A stretch of DNA of 64,000 bases from Vibrio gigantis (GCF_024347515.1 NZ_AP025492.1:992001-1056000), one strand, 5' to 3'; positions 27,783 to 37,982 are shown, counted from the first letter of the stretch. A program made the numbers and translations. Notes: a model not told the origin generated them from the sequence alone.

Positions 27783-29657
27783 TTAGCGCAGAGAGCCGCG
27801 AAGGTCAGAGACTGACTGTCGAAGCGTTTCACAAGACGCTTGTTTAGGTGAAATAGGCTCGCCAGCTTCTATCTCTAACTTGGTCCAGAAGCGAGTTGGT
27901 AACCCTTTGCAAGCACGGCCTTTGTAGCGACTGAAATAACTGCCCCACAACCCTTTGAGGGCCATTGGAATCACAGGAACTGGGGAGCGTTTGATAATGA
28001 GCTCCATACCACGCATGAACTCAGCCACTTCACCATCAGAGGTTAGCTTGCCTTCTGGGAAAATACATACGATGTGGCCTTCATACAGGGCTCGTTCTAC
28101 TTCTTTAAAAGCGTTTCGAATCGAGCTGCGATTGGTTGCTGAGATCGGAATCACTCCAGCTCTTTTCAAGAAACGTCGAATCGGCGGCAACTTGGTGTAA
28201 TCCTCTTCCATCACAAAACGGATCAAGCGAGAGCAAACCGCACTCAGCAGTAGTGCATCCATATAACTCACATGGTTGCAGACAATCAACGCACCGCCTT
28301 TTTCTGGTAGGTGATGTAGGTTTTTATGTTTAACTCGGTACATGGTGTGAGTGACTACCCACGTAAAGAAGCGGAATGCATAGATAGGCACCTGATAAAA
28401 TAGGTACAGCATAACCAAAGTGTTTCCTACTGCGAGTAGCACAAACAGTTGTGGAATTGAAAGCTCTAGAACACTGAGGCAAACAATACCTAAAACCGCA
28501 CTTCCCACCATGAACAGTGAGTTATAAATATTGAGCCCGGCAATCACTTGGGCACGTTCATCGGGCTTCGCACGTAACTGCATTAGTGAATACAGAGGAA
28601 CAATAAAGATACCGCCGGAGATCCCCAGTAGTAGAAGATAAGCAAATAGTGGCCACAGCTCTGAATAAGTCACAAACTGATGGAAAGAGCTAAAACTAGG
28701 TAAAGACTCCGGGGTGGATATCGCCATCAAAAGACCGAAGATCGAGATACCCAAGCTGCCCATTGGCACGATGCCGATTTCAATTCGGTGATTAGATAAC
28801 TTATCGCAAGCCAAGGAGCCGATCGCGATACCGACTGAGAACAGCGCAAGTAAAAATGCGACAGAGCTTTCAGTGCCGTTCAGATGCAGCTTAGTGAAGT
28901 TTGGAAACTGAGTTAGGTAAGCAGCCCCGAGGAACCAGAACCAGCTGATCGACATCAGAGCTTGAAAGGTTGGATGATCCTTTTTGGCTATCGCTAGTGT
29001 TGCGCGGGTTAGTTTTATAGGTTGCCATTTCACTTTAAGATCAGGTGCATTGCTTGGCGCTAATGGGATAAAGCAGCTTGATACATAGCCAAGCACAGCG
29101 AACAAAACAATGCACACCGCAGCAATGAGTTTCGCGCTTTCTTCAGAGGCAATTATACCTGCGCCTAGAGTACCAATCAGGATCGCTAAGAATGTACCTG
29201 TCTCGACGAGAGCATTACCAGATACAAGTTCTTTTGTTTCTAACTGCTGTGGAAGCAGGGCGTATTTTACAGGGCCAAAGAAGGCACTTTGCGTTCCCAT
29301 CAGGAACAGGAGCAGAAGTAATATTCCGTAGCTTTCATAGATAAATCCGATCGCACCCAGTGACATGATCACCACTTCAAGGAGCTTAACTTTACGGATA
29401 AACCACGATTTTTCATATTTGTCGGCCAGTACACCAGCCAAAGCAGAAAATAGGAAGAAGGGCAGGATAAAAAGGCCTGCAGCCAAATTAATGAATAGAT
29501 TGCTGGAAATAGGCAGCGTATCTACGCTTGCGAAAGCAACAAACAGTAACAGGACATTTTTGAATATGTTGTCGTTAAAGGCTCCTAGAAATTGGGTAAT
29601 AAAGTAGGGTAGGAACCTTTTTTGCGTTAACAGCGAAGATTGGCTGCTGTTGTTCAT
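27783..29657 (-). CDS. LplT-type MFS transporter fused to PlsC-type acyltransferase
   Basis: A 624-residue two-domain membrane protein. Residues 1-410 form a 12-helix major-facilitator domain resembling the lysophospholipid flippase LplT. The C-terminal part (about 430-624) is a glycerolipid acyltransferase with the catalytic HxxxxD in NHVSYMDALL and the glycerophosphate-binding FPEGKLTSDG. In E. coli, LplT flips lysophospholipid inward for re-acylation by Aas; here flippase and acyltransferase are joined, but the acyl-ACP synthetase domain of Aas is absent. The likely role is membrane lipid repair. It lies 17 bp after the TetR gene, in one operon. Confidence 0.8.
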   Translation of the reverse strand: MNNSSQSSLLTQKRFLPYFITQFLGAFNDNIFKNVLLLFVAFASVDTLPISSNLFINLAAGLFILPFFLFSALAGVLADKYEKSWFIRKVKLLEVVIMSLGAIGFIYESYGILLLLLFLMGTQSAFFGPVKYALLPQQLETKELVSGNALVETGTFLAILIGTLGAGIIASEESAKLIAAVCIVLFAVLGYVSSCFIPLAPSNAPDLKVKWQPIKLTRATLAIAKKDHPTFQALMSISWFWFLGAAYLTQFPNFTKLHLNGTESSVAFLLALFSVGIAIGSLACDKLSNHRIEIGIVPMGSLGISIFGLLMAISTPESLPSFSSFHQFVTYSELWPLFAYLLLLGISGGIFIVPLYSLMQLRAKPDERAQVIAGLNIYNSLFMVGSAVLGIVCLSVLELSIPQLFVLLAVGNTLVMLYLFYQVPIYAFRFFTWVVTHTMYRVKHKNLHHLPEKGGALIVCNHVSYMDALLLSAVCSRLIRFVMEEDYTKLPPIRRFLKRAGVIPISATNRSSIRNAFKEVERALYEGHIVCIFPEGKLTSDGEVAEFMRGMELIIKRSPVPVIPMALKGLWGSYFSRYKGRACKGLPTRFWTKLEIEAGEPISPKQASCETLRQSVSDLRGSLR

Positions 29658-29674
29658 TGTCTTTCCTTGGATGA

Positions 29675-30265
29675 TTACCAGTTGGTTAAGTAGTTTGAGA
29701 CTAGGTTATTGATCAGCTCTTTACCATCAATGGGCTCAGAGGCGAAAAATTTATCATCAACGCTAAGTAGAGTAATTCCATGGACTCCAGACCATAATAC
29801 ACGGCTGGCTTTAACGACTTCGCTTTTAGTATGTTCAGGAGCAATTGCGACTAGCAGCTGCTCTAGCATACCTGTCATTCTATCTATTCGGTTCGATTGC
29901 CATTCAGGAAGATTTTCACCGTTCATGTTGTGCTCAAAGATAAGCTGCCAACGGTGAGGGTGTCTCTGTGCAAAATCGTGGTAGCAGTAGGCAAGGTTGA
30001 ATAGAGCTTGTTGAGGATTACTCGATTGTTCAACAGCTGCTGCAGATTCTGATGCCAGTTCATCTAATGTTTGAGCTACCACATGCAAAAGCAGTAGGTT
30101 GTAGTTACCAAATACATTCACCAAGGTACTTGGTACATAACCAATCATATTAGCGATTTTACGTAGACTCAACTCGTGATAAGAGTGCTCTTCTAAGAAG
30201 TCGGTCACCGTTTTTAAGGTTAATTGCACTAATTGTTCGCGAGTATGATCGTTTCGTCTTGCCAT
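29675..30265 (-). CDS. TetR-family transcriptional regulator
   Basis: A 196-residue repressor-type protein. The N-terminal HTH spans about residues 28-52 (LSLRKIANMIGYVPSTLVNVFGNYNLLLLHV); the ligand domain is of the WHG type (SRVLWSGVHGITLLS). It is the first gene of an operon with the transporter-acyltransferase. A 5-3-5 palindrome lies about 18 bp before its start codon and is probably its own operator. A lipid or fatty-acid ligand would fit the context but is inferred. Confidence 0.85.
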   Translation of the reverse strand: MARRNDHTREQLVQLTLKTVTDFLEEHSYHELSLRKIANMIGYVPSTLVNVFGNYNLLLLHVVAQTLDELASESAAAVEQSSNPQQALFNLAYCYHDFAQRHPHRWQLIFEHNMNGENLPEWQSNRIDRMTGMLEQLLVAIAPEHTKSEVVKASRVLWSGVHGITLLSVDDKFFASEPIDGKELINNLVSNYLTNW

Positions 30266-30282
30266 GGGTACTTTCTATTAAA

Positions 30283-30295
30283 TGAACATCGTTCA
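30283..30295. promoter_or_regulatory. Probable TetR operator
   Basis: TGAAC-ATC-GTTCA is a perfect palindrome, within the wider AATGAACATCGTTCAATATT. It lies 18-30 bp upstream of the TetR gene start, typical for autoregulation of a TetR-controlled operon. Confidence 0.6.
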
Positions 30296-30460
30296 ATATT
30301 TTAATGCTGCCCTATAGAGCCGTCAATCCCTTCGCTAGTTTAGTAATCAATTAATAGCCGCAATATTATGATACATGTGTAAACGCCGTGAATATTTCAT
30401 TGTTCTTTGTTAACGAGTATGATTAAGGTGTCGAAAGATAGAAACCTATAAAGGATAATA

Positions 30461-31381
30461 ATGAAACGATTTTTCTCACTAGTCGCGATCCTGTTGGTAA
30501 CAGTCGCGGTGACGCCAATCGCGGAAGCGAAAAAGTTTGGTGGTGGTAAGTCATTTGGCAAAAGCTTTAAAACGGCTCCAGCACCAAAACAACAAAACAC
30601 GAATTCGATCCGTCAAGATCAAACGGGTAAGAACACAGCAGCTAACTCTAGCAAGAAAGGCCTTATGGGCGGTCTGCTAGGTGGTTTACTTGCTGGTGGT
30701 CTTTTAGCTGCATTCTTTGGTGGCGCATTTGAGGGTATCCAGTTTATGGATATTCTGATTATGGGTCTGATTGCTTTCCTAGCGTTTAAATTCCTACGCG
30801 GAATGTTGGGTGCGAAGCAGGGCTCAATGAATCAGCAGAATGCACGTGGCCAACAGCCAGCATTCGGTGGTATGGGTCAGAACAAGTTTGAACAACCTAA
30901 GCAACAGCCAAATGTTCATAACTTCGAGCAAGCACAGCCTCAATCACAACCTCACTCGCCAAATAGTGCTGGTGGTTTCGGTTTTGGTGCACAAAGTGAT
31001 GTTCCACATAACTACCCACCGGGCTTTGATCAAGCGGCATTCATCAATGGTTCTCGTGAGCACTACCGTACACTGCAAGGTGCATGGAACCACAACGAAC
31101 TAAACACGATTGAAGAATACGTATCTCCAAGCCTATTTGAAGATCTGAAAGCTGAGCGTAACAAGCTAGACGGTGACCAGCATACAGACGTAATGTACGT
31201 TGATGCTGAAATCGTTCGCGCAGACCATGATGGTAGTAAAGCACAGCTAAGCCTTCAGTTTAGCGGTCGTTACCGTGATACAGCGGATGGCATTGAAGAA
31301 GATATCACTGATATCTGGCACTTAGAGCGTGACCTAACAACTGACAATGCACCTTGGTTAATTGTTGGTATTCAAGGTTAA
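30461..31381 (+). CDS. Tim44-like domain membrane protein
   Basis: A 306-residue protein with a signal-like N-terminus, a Lys/Gly-rich stretch (KKFGGGKSFGKSFK), two hydrophobic helices (GLLGGLLAGGLLAAFFGG and FMDILIMGLIAFLAFKFLRGML, about residues 68-112), a Gln/Pro-rich linker, and a C-terminal Tim44/TIM44-like NTF2-fold domain (about 185-306, ending DIWHLERDLTTDNAPWLIVGIQG). AAAGGA precedes the ATG. Bacterial Tim44-domain proteins are widespread but of unproven function. A strong terminator follows. Confidence 0.85.
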   Translation: MKRFFSLVAILLVTVAVTPIAEAKKFGGGKSFGKSFKTAPAPKQQNTNSIRQDQTGKNTAANSSKKGLMGGLLGGLLAGGLLAAFFGGAFEGIQFMDILIMGLIAFLAFKFLRGMLGAKQGSMNQQNARGQQPAFGGMGQNKFEQPKQQPNVHNFEQAQPQSQPHSPNSAGGFGFGAQSDVPHNYPPGFDQAAFINGSREHYRTLQGAWNHNELNTIEEYVSPSLFEDLKAERNKLDGDQHTDVMYVDAEIVRADHDGSKAQLSLQFSGRYRDTADGIEEDITDIWHLERDLTTDNAPWLIVGIQG

Positions 31382-31704
31382 TTCCAAGAGTTAGCTAAAC
31401 ATCTATATGATGTAGTTATTAGGAATGACACCCAATAATTGAAAGCCCCTGCTGAGGAATCAGCAGGGGCTTTTTTGTGTTTAATGATATGTATCTGTAA
31501 GCCGCTGAGGAAAGTTGGCTTTGCGCTTGTAGGGGAGAGTTTTAGTTTCACGGGGCAATGACAATATGACGAGAATGTGCGGAACAGACAAAGAACATTA
31601 ATAGAAGAGGAGTGTCATCACGACAAATATTAAGAGATGCATCTTGCTCAATGACTGGATTAAGCTGAAGGCAATCGACTGATTTTATTTGGATGTAATT
31701 AGCC
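31382..31704 (+). other. Intergenic region after the Tim44-domain gene
   Basis: Contains a strong terminator (31445-31476) and otherwise no gene, repeat or recognised regulatory motif. Confidence 0.5.
31445..31476 (+). terminator. Terminator after the Tim44-domain gene
   Basis: GCCCCTGCTGA pairs perfectly with TCAGCAGGGGC around GGAA and is followed by six T residues. Confidence 0.9.
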
Positions 31705-31860
31705 ATGACAAAGTTCTTTGAACCCGTACTGGAGCCTGAGATTACTTTGCAGCAGAAACAGATAATTGCGAGTGAATGCGAAGAATATGTATCGACCAGT
31801 TGTTTAGGCTGCGCTGCTTGTCTGGTTTGTGAGCGTCATGCTGAAGTTTGGGAGCACTGA
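31705..31860 (+). CDS. Possible small Cys-rich protein, 51 residues
   Basis: An ORF starting MTKFFEPVLEPEITLQQ with GGATG about ten bases upstream. The C-terminal half holds five cysteines, four in the regular pattern C-x2-C-x2-C-x2-C (SCLGCAACLVCERH, residues 33-42), resembling an iron-sulfur or zinc ligand set. It lies between the Tim44-gene terminator and the tRNA-operon terminator. It may be a real small metalloprotein or a chance ORF; no family is recognised. Confidence 0.4.
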   Translation: MTKFFEPVLEPEITLQQKQIIASECEEYVSTSCLGCAACLVCERHAEVWEH

Positions 31861-31959
31861 TGTAGAGTGAGCTAGATTGCTTAGTCTTTTTTGTAGTAGT
31901 AGGTTGATGTTTAGGAAGTTGAGAGCAGTGTTTAGAAAGATACAAAGCTCAGAAACGAA

Positions 31960-31986
31960 AAAAGCCAACTCAATGAGTTGGCTTTT
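31960..31986 (-). terminator. Terminator of the tRNA-Tyr operon
   Basis: AGCCAACTCA and TGAGTTGGCT form the stem. On the minus strand it ends in a run of six T, 25 bp after the last tRNA. Confidence 0.8.
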
Positions 31987-32009
31987 CGATTTTCCAATTA
32001 AGGATAATA

Positions 32010-32094
<85 letters not shown>

Positions 32095-32196
32095 AGGGTG
32101 TGTCTTACTCTTCACAAAGTAAGCCTAAATTGATGTTTTCCCATAAGCCCATCAACTAGGTTGTTCTCTTAACTCTCGAAAGAGGTAAGGAGAATA

Positions 32197-32281
<85 letters not shown>

Positions 32282-32383
32282 AGGGTGTGTCTTACTCTTC
32301 ACAAAGTAAGCCTAAATTGATGTTTTCCCATAAGCCCATCAATCAGGTTGTTCTCTTAACTCTTAAAAGAGGTAAGAAGAATA

Positions 32384-32468
<85 letters not shown>

Positions 32469-32570
32469 AGGGTGTGTCTTACTCTTCACAAAGTAAGCCT
32501 AAATTGATGTTTTCCCATAAGCCCATCAACTAGGTTGTTCTCTTAACTCTCGAAAGAGGTAAGGAGAATA

Positions 32571-32655
<85 letters not shown>

Positions 32656-32757
32656 AGGGTGTGTCTTACTCTTCACAAAGTAAGCCTAAATTGATGTTTT
32701 CCCATAAGCCCATCAATCAGGTTGTTCTCTTAACTCTTAAAAGAGGTAAGAAGAATA

Positions 32758-32842
<85 letters not shown>

Positions 32843-32944
32843 AGGGTGTGTCTTACTCTTCACAAAGTAAGCCTAAATTGATGTTTTCCCATAAGCCCAT
32901 CAACTAGGTTGTTCTCTTAACTCTTAAAAGAGGTAAGAAGAATA

Positions 32945-33029
<85 letters not shown>

Positions 33030-33131
33030 AGGGTGTGTCTTACTCTTCACAAAGTAAGCCTAAATTGATGTTTTCCCATAAGCCCATCAATCAGGTTGTT
33101 CTCTTAACTCTTAAAAGAGGTAAGAAGAATA

Positions 33132-33216
<85 letters not shown>

Positions 33217-33291
33217 AGGGTGTTTTTCCTAACTCATAATGGATAGGCTAAAGAGATGTTTTTCCCAACGCATCTCTCAAGTGCGGAGCGC

Positions 33292-33319
33292 ATCATAGCA
33301 AACACGTTAAACCTGTAAA
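33292..33319 (-). promoter_or_regulatory. tRNA-Tyr operon promoter with GC-rich discriminator
   Basis: On the minus strand, TTTACA (33314-33319) and TATGAT (33292-33297) are 16 bp apart and followed by GCGCTCCGC. A GC-rich discriminator is typical of stable-RNA promoters under stringent control. Confidence 0.7.
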
Positions 33320-33584
33320 GAGTTTTTCTTATGGTTTTGTGTTGAATGCTGCCTTTTTGGGCAAAGATGGCGAAAAGTACGCATATTGCTCGGGAAGTGA
33401 ACATCTGTACTAAGGTTTACGTATTAATAGGTAACACCTTGAGGTAACTGGCTTTCTGTACGGTGTTTGATTTGTGTAATTCGCTAAGAAACGTAAATGG
33501 AATTTAACCTAGATTTACACTTCTTGACGTTACAGCATTCATCAGTTGATAGAATACGGTTAATTTCATTTATAGATAATAATA

Positions 33585-33739
33585 CCAATCGTAGTAAATA
33601 ACATGTCATCCTAGTTTGTTAAAAAGCTCGATAACGGCGTTAGAATTTTTGATTGTAGAATAACTACTAATCGAAAACTCTTCCTTGTTCTCAAGCCTTT
33701 TTCCTGCGCTATTTCTGACCGTTTACTTACTGTGATTGG
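33585..33739. repeat. MITE-like 155-bp inverted-repeat element
   Basis: Terminal 13-bp inverted repeats CCAATCGTAGTAA and TTACTGTGATTGG match at 11 of 13 positions. Internally TTTTTGATTGTAG and CTACTAATCGAAAA form a hairpin. The element has no ORF. I recall closely similar sequence dispersed in Vibrionaceae genomes, but could not check. It ends 26 bp before the RND adaptor start, so most of that operon's leader would be this element. Confidence 0.6.
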
Positions 33740-33765
33740 CATAAACTTACTTGCAGACCATTATT

Positions 33766-34842
33766 ATGAAGCATAAATCTGTTTTAACCCTGCTTAGCTT
33801 GTCTATTCTTATGGCCTCTCCAGCCGTACTTGCAAAGCGCATGGGCCCTAGCACTGTCACTGTTGTTACTGAGCAGGTCGATATTCACCAAGTTAGCCAA
33901 TCTCTTTCGTTGGTCGGTAAGTTAGAAGCCGAGCAATCTGTAATGATCACTTCTGAAGTGGCTGGCAGAGTGGACTCTATCAACATCAAAGCTAATCAAG
34001 ATGTCACTAAAGGGCAGATGTTGGTTCAATTAGATGACGACAAAGCAAAAGCTGCAGTAGCAGAAGCGCAGGCGTACCTAAAAGATGAGCAACGTAAGCT
34101 AGCGGAATTTCAACGCCTAGTGAAACGTAACGCGATTACGCAAACTGAAATTGATGCTCAGAAAACCAATGTAGAGATCGCTAACGCTCGTTTAGCCGCT
34201 GCAAATGCTAACCTGAAAGATCTGCACATCAGCGCGCCATTCTCGGGTACTGTTGGTTTTATCGACTTTAGCCGCGGAAAAATGGTAACTGCAGGTACTG
34301 AACTGGTAACCCTTGATGACCTGTCAGTAATGCAGTTAGACCTTCAGATCCCGGAGCGCTACCTTTCTAAACTATCTAAAGGTATGAAAGTAACAGCTCG
34401 CACCAGCGCATGGGGTGATACTCAGTTTACTGGCACAGTGGTCGGTATTGATTCTCGTATTAACGCTGAAACTTTGAACCTTCGAGTTCGAATTCACTTC
34501 GACAACAATAATGATTATCTAAAGCCGGGCATGTTAGTGGCCGCTGATATGGACTTCCCGCCAGTAGAAGCTCCTATTATTCCAGTTCAAGCGCTTGAGT
34601 ACTCAGGTACGAAGCGTTTCGTTTATGTTATCGATGAAGATAATAAAGCAACTCGTACAGAAGTCTTCCTTGGGGCACGTATTGATAACGAAGTCGTGAT
34701 CGACAAAGGTATCGAGATTGGTCAGAAGATCGTAGTGCAAGGGATCGTAAATATGCGTGATGGCGTGTTGGTTCAAGAGCTCGCTGTTAATCATCCAGCT
34801 GATGCATTGAGCGATAACAAAGCACAAGAAGGCGCTAACTAA
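33766..34842 (+). CDS. RND efflux periplasmic adaptor (membrane fusion protein)
   Basis: A 358-residue protein that links an inner-membrane RND pump to an outer-membrane channel. A signal peptide (MKHKSVLTLLSLSILMASPAVLA) precedes lipoyl half-motifs (VGKLEAEQSVMITSEVAGRVDSI and DLHISAPFSGTVGFID) flanking a coiled-coil hairpin (about 90-150), then beta-barrel and membrane-proximal domains. There is no lipobox Cys, so it is soluble or peripherally attached. The ATG at 33766 is chosen over an in-frame TTG 15 bp upstream. Its stop overlaps the pump's start by one base (TAATG). Confidence 0.92.
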   Translation: MKHKSVLTLLSLSILMASPAVLAKRMGPSTVTVVTEQVDIHQVSQSLSLVGKLEAEQSVMITSEVAGRVDSINIKANQDVTKGQMLVQLDDDKAKAAVAEAQAYLKDEQRKLAEFQRLVKRNAITQTEIDAQKTNVEIANARLAAANANLKDLHISAPFSGTVGFIDFSRGKMVTAGTELVTLDDLSVMQLDLQIPERYLSKLSKGMKVTARTSAWGDTQFTGTVVGIDSRINAETLNLRVRIHFDNNNDYLKPGMLVAADMDFPPVEAPIIPVQALEYSGTKRFVYVIDEDNKATRTEVFLGARIDNEVVIDKGIEIGQKIVVQGIVNMRDGVLVQELAVNHPADALSDNKAQEGAN

Positions 34843-37800
34843 TGTTGTTATCTGATGTTTCTGTAAAGAGACCAGTAGCGGCTGTCGTATTGAGCCTACT
34901 ATTGGTTGTGTTTGGTATTGTCTCTTTCAATAAGCTCGCGGTTCGTGAGATGCCAGATATTGAAAGCCCGGTGGTATCGATCAGTACTCGCTATGAAGGT
35001 GCGTCCGCCACCATTATTGAAAGCCAAATAACCTCCAATCTTGAAGACCAGTTATCCGGCATCAGTGGTATCGATGAGATCGAATCCACAACACGTAACG
35101 GTATGTCGCGTATCACGATTACTTTTGAGCTTGGTTACGACCTTAATACCGGTGTTAGTGACGTTCGTGATGCTGTAGCTCGTGCGCAGCGTTCATTGCC
35201 CGATGAAGCCGATGACCCGATTGTTTATAAGAACAACGGTAGTGGTGAAGCCTCGGTCTACATCAACTTAAGCTCGACTGAGATGGACCGAACGCAGTTA
35301 ACCGACTACACCGAACGAGTGTTGATCGACCGCTTTAGTTTGATTTCTGGTGTGAGCTCGGTGGATATCTCAGGTGGCTTGTACAAAGTAATGTACGTTA
35401 AGCTGAAACCAGCTCAGATGGCGGGTCGCGGTGTTACTACCTCGGACATCACTTCTGCGTTGAACAGTGAGAACATTGAAAGCCCGGGTGGTGAAGTGCG
35501 TAACGATGCGATTGTTATGTCGGTTCGTACCGCTCGTTCTTACACTGAAGCGAAAGACTTCGAATACCTAGTCGTTAAACGTGCTTCTGATAACACACCT
35601 ATCTACTTGAAAGACGTAGCGGATGTTTACATTGGCGCAGAAAACGAGAACTCGACCTTTAAGAGTGACGGCGTTGTTAACGTCAGTATGGGGATTGTGC
35701 CTCAGTCAGATGCGAACCCACTTGAGGTGGCTGACTTAGTCCATAAAGAAGTCGAAGCAATTCAAAAGTTCCTGCCAGATGGTACTCGCTTGGCTGTCGA
35801 CTATGACTCAACTGTGTTTATCGACCGTTCAATCTCAGAAGTTTACAGCACACTCTTTATCACGGGTGGCTTGGTTATCCTTGTGCTTTACATCTTTATT
35901 GGTCAAGCACGTGCAACACTTATTCCAGCGGTAACTGTACCTGTATCTCTGATCTCGTCGTTTATTGCGGCGTACTACTTTGGCTTCTCTATTAACCTGA
36001 TTACCTTGATGGCACTTATCCTGTCGATTGGTTTGGTGGTAGATGATGCGATTGTGGTGGTTGAGAACATTTTCCACCACATTGAACGTGGTGAGTCACC
36101 ACTGCTTGCAGCCTATAAAGGTACGCGTGAAGTAGGCTTTGCGGTAATCGCAACAACGCTTGTATTGGTTATGGTATTCCTACCAATCTCGTTCATGGAC
36201 GGCATGGTTGGCCTATTGTTTACCGAGTTCTCTGTATTGCTCGCTATGTCGGTGATCTTCTCGTCTTTGGTCGCATTAACGTTAACGCCAGTGCTAGGCA
36301 GTAAAATCCTAAAAGCGAACGTTAAACCAAATCGTTTCAACCTGTTTGTCGAGCGCGTATTTGGCAAACTTGAGTCTGGATACCGCGCGGTATTGCGCCG
36401 TGCTCTAAACTGGCGTTGGGCAGCTCCAATCATCATTATCGCTTGTATGGGTGGTAGTTATGGCTTAATGCAACAAGTGCCATCGCAACTGACTCCACAA
36501 GAAGACCGTGGTGTTATCTTTGCGTTTGTTCGTGGCGCCGATGCAACCAGTTATAACCGTATGTCTGCCAACATGGACATCGTTGAAGAGCGCCTAATGC
36601 CGTTACTTGGTCAAGGTTTCTTGAAATCATTCAGCATTCAATCACCAGCGTTTGGTGGTAATGCGGGCGACCAAACAGGCTTCGTTATCATGATCCTAGA
36701 AGATTGGGACGAGCGTGATGTGACGGCACAAGAAGCCTTGAACGAAGTTCGTAAATCTTTGAATGGCATTCCTGATGTGCGTGTATTCCCGTTCATGCCT
36801 GGCTTTAAAGGTGGTTCAAGTGAACCTGTTCAATTCGTACTCGGTGGTTCTGACTACTCCGAACTTCAGAAGTGGGCAGAGATTTTAAAGCAAGCCGCTG
36901 AAGACTCACCAATGATGGAAGGTGCGGACATCGATTACTCTGAGAAAACACCAGAGCTATTGGTTACCGTAGACAAACAGCGTGCAGCTGAGTTAGGTGT
37001 GAGCGTTTCGGATATTTCGGATACGTTAGAAATTATGCTTGGCGGACGCAGTGAAACCACCTTCGTTGACCGTGGTGAAGAGTACGATGTGTACCTGCGT
37101 GGTGATGAGAACAGCTTCAACAACGCAAACGATTTAAGCCAAATCTACATGCGAACTCAGTCAGGTGAGCTAGTAACGCTTGATACGTTGACACATATTG
37201 AAGAAGTGGCATCGTCGATTCGTTTGTCACACTACAACAAGCAGAAATCTGTGACCATCAAAGCGAACCTAATGGAAGGTTATACGTTAGGTGACGCACT
37301 GGATTTCCTTGATGAGCAAGCAATTGAGCAGTTACCGGGTGATATCTCTGTGAGCTACTCTGGCGAGTCTAAAGACTTCAAAGAGAACCAATCGAGTATC
37401 TTAGTGGTGTTTGCGCTAGCGATGCTGGTCGCGTACTTGGTATTGGCTGCGCAGTTTGAAAGCTTCATTAACCCTCTAGTGGTGATGTTCACCGTACCTA
37501 TGGGTATCTTTGGTGGCTTCTTAGGTTTGGTGTTGATGAGCCAAGGCCTCAATGTTTATAGCCAAATTGGTATGATCATGTTGATCGGTATGGTAACCAA
37601 AAACGGTATCTTGATCGTAGAATTTGCCAACCAACTTCGTGACCGTGGTATTGAGTTTGAAAAGGCGATTATTGATGCTTCGGCTCGCCGCTTACGTCCA
37701 ATCATGATGACAGCATTCACGACACTAGCGGGTGCAATTCCATTGATTACCTCAACAGGTGCAGGCTATGAAAGCCGAGTAGCAGTGGGTACGGTTATCT

Positions 37801-37955
37801 TCTTCGGCATGGGCTTCGCGACTTTGGTAACTCTGTTCGTAATCCCTGCGATGTATCGATTGATTTCTGGCTCTACACGCTCTCCGGGTCACGTGGAAGC
37901 GGTTCTAAATAAAGAACTCAGCCATGATAACGTGGGAAGAACCAGTCACGGTTAA
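34842..37955 (+). CDS. RND multidrug efflux permease (HAE1 family)
   Basis: A 1037-residue proton-driven drug exporter with 12 membrane helices and two large periplasmic loops in duplicated halves. The TM4 proton-relay Asp pair is in SIGLVVDDAIVVVENIFHHIERGE (about residues 399-400). TM1 begins SVKRPVAAVVLSLLLVVFG, and a second-half TM10 Lys is in MVTKNGILIVEFANQLRDRG. It is translationally coupled to the adaptor and followed by a strong terminator. No outer-membrane TolC gene or local repressor is adjacent; the channel is presumably the housekeeping TolC. Substrates unknown. Confidence 0.94.
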   Translation: MLLSDVSVKRPVAAVVLSLLLVVFGIVSFNKLAVREMPDIESPVVSISTRYEGASATIIESQITSNLEDQLSGISGIDEIESTTRNGMSRITITFELGYDLNTGVSDVRDAVARAQRSLPDEADDPIVYKNNGSGEASVYINLSSTEMDRTQLTDYTERVLIDRFSLISGVSSVDISGGLYKVMYVKLKPAQMAGRGVTTSDITSALNSENIESPGGEVRNDAIVMSVRTARSYTEAKDFEYLVVKRASDNTPIYLKDVADVYIGAENENSTFKSDGVVNVSMGIVPQSDANPLEVADLVHKEVEAIQKFLPDGTRLAVDYDSTVFIDRSISEVYSTLFITGGLVILVLYIFIGQARATLIPAVTVPVSLISSFIAAYYFGFSINLITLMALILSIGLVVDDAIVVVENIFHHIERGESPLLAAYKGTREVGFAVIATTLVLVMVFLPISFMDGMVGLLFTEFSVLLAMSVIFSSLVALTLTPVLGSKILKANVKPNRFNLFVERVFGKLESGYRAVLRRALNWRWAAPIIIIACMGGSYGLMQQVPSQLTPQEDRGVIFAFVRGADATSYNRMSANMDIVEERLMPLLGQGFLKSFSIQSPAFGGNAGDQTGFVIMILEDWDERDVTAQEALNEVRKSLNGIPDVRVFPFMPGFKGGSSEPVQFVLGGSDYSELQKWAEILKQAAEDSPMMEGADIDYSEKTPELLVTVDKQRAAELGVSVSDISDTLEIMLGGRSETTFVDRGEEYDVYLRGDENSFNNANDLSQIYMRTQSGELVTLDTLTHIEEVASSIRLSHYNKQKSVTIKANLMEGYTLGDALDFLDEQAIEQLPGDISVSYSGESKDFKENQSSILVVFALAMLVAYLVLAAQFESFINPLVVMFTVPMGIFGGFLGLVLMSQGLNVYSQIGMIMLIGMVTKNGILIVEFANQLRDRGIEFEKAIIDASARRLRPIMMTAFTTLAGAIPLITSTGAGYESRVAVGTVIFFGMGFATLVTLFVIPAMYRLISGSTRSPGHVEAVLNKELSHDNVGRTSHG

Positions 37956-37982
37956 GCGGATTCGCGACTGACATTTATTAAT

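Larger units (their letters stand above)
33217..33765. other. Intergenic region between tRNA array and RND operon
   Basis: This 549-bp gap holds the tRNA promoter (33292-33319), a possible RND-operon promoter around 33522-33550 (TTGACG then TGATAG 17 bp later) and a 155-bp inverted-repeat element (33585-33739). No coding gene was found. Confidence 0.55.
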
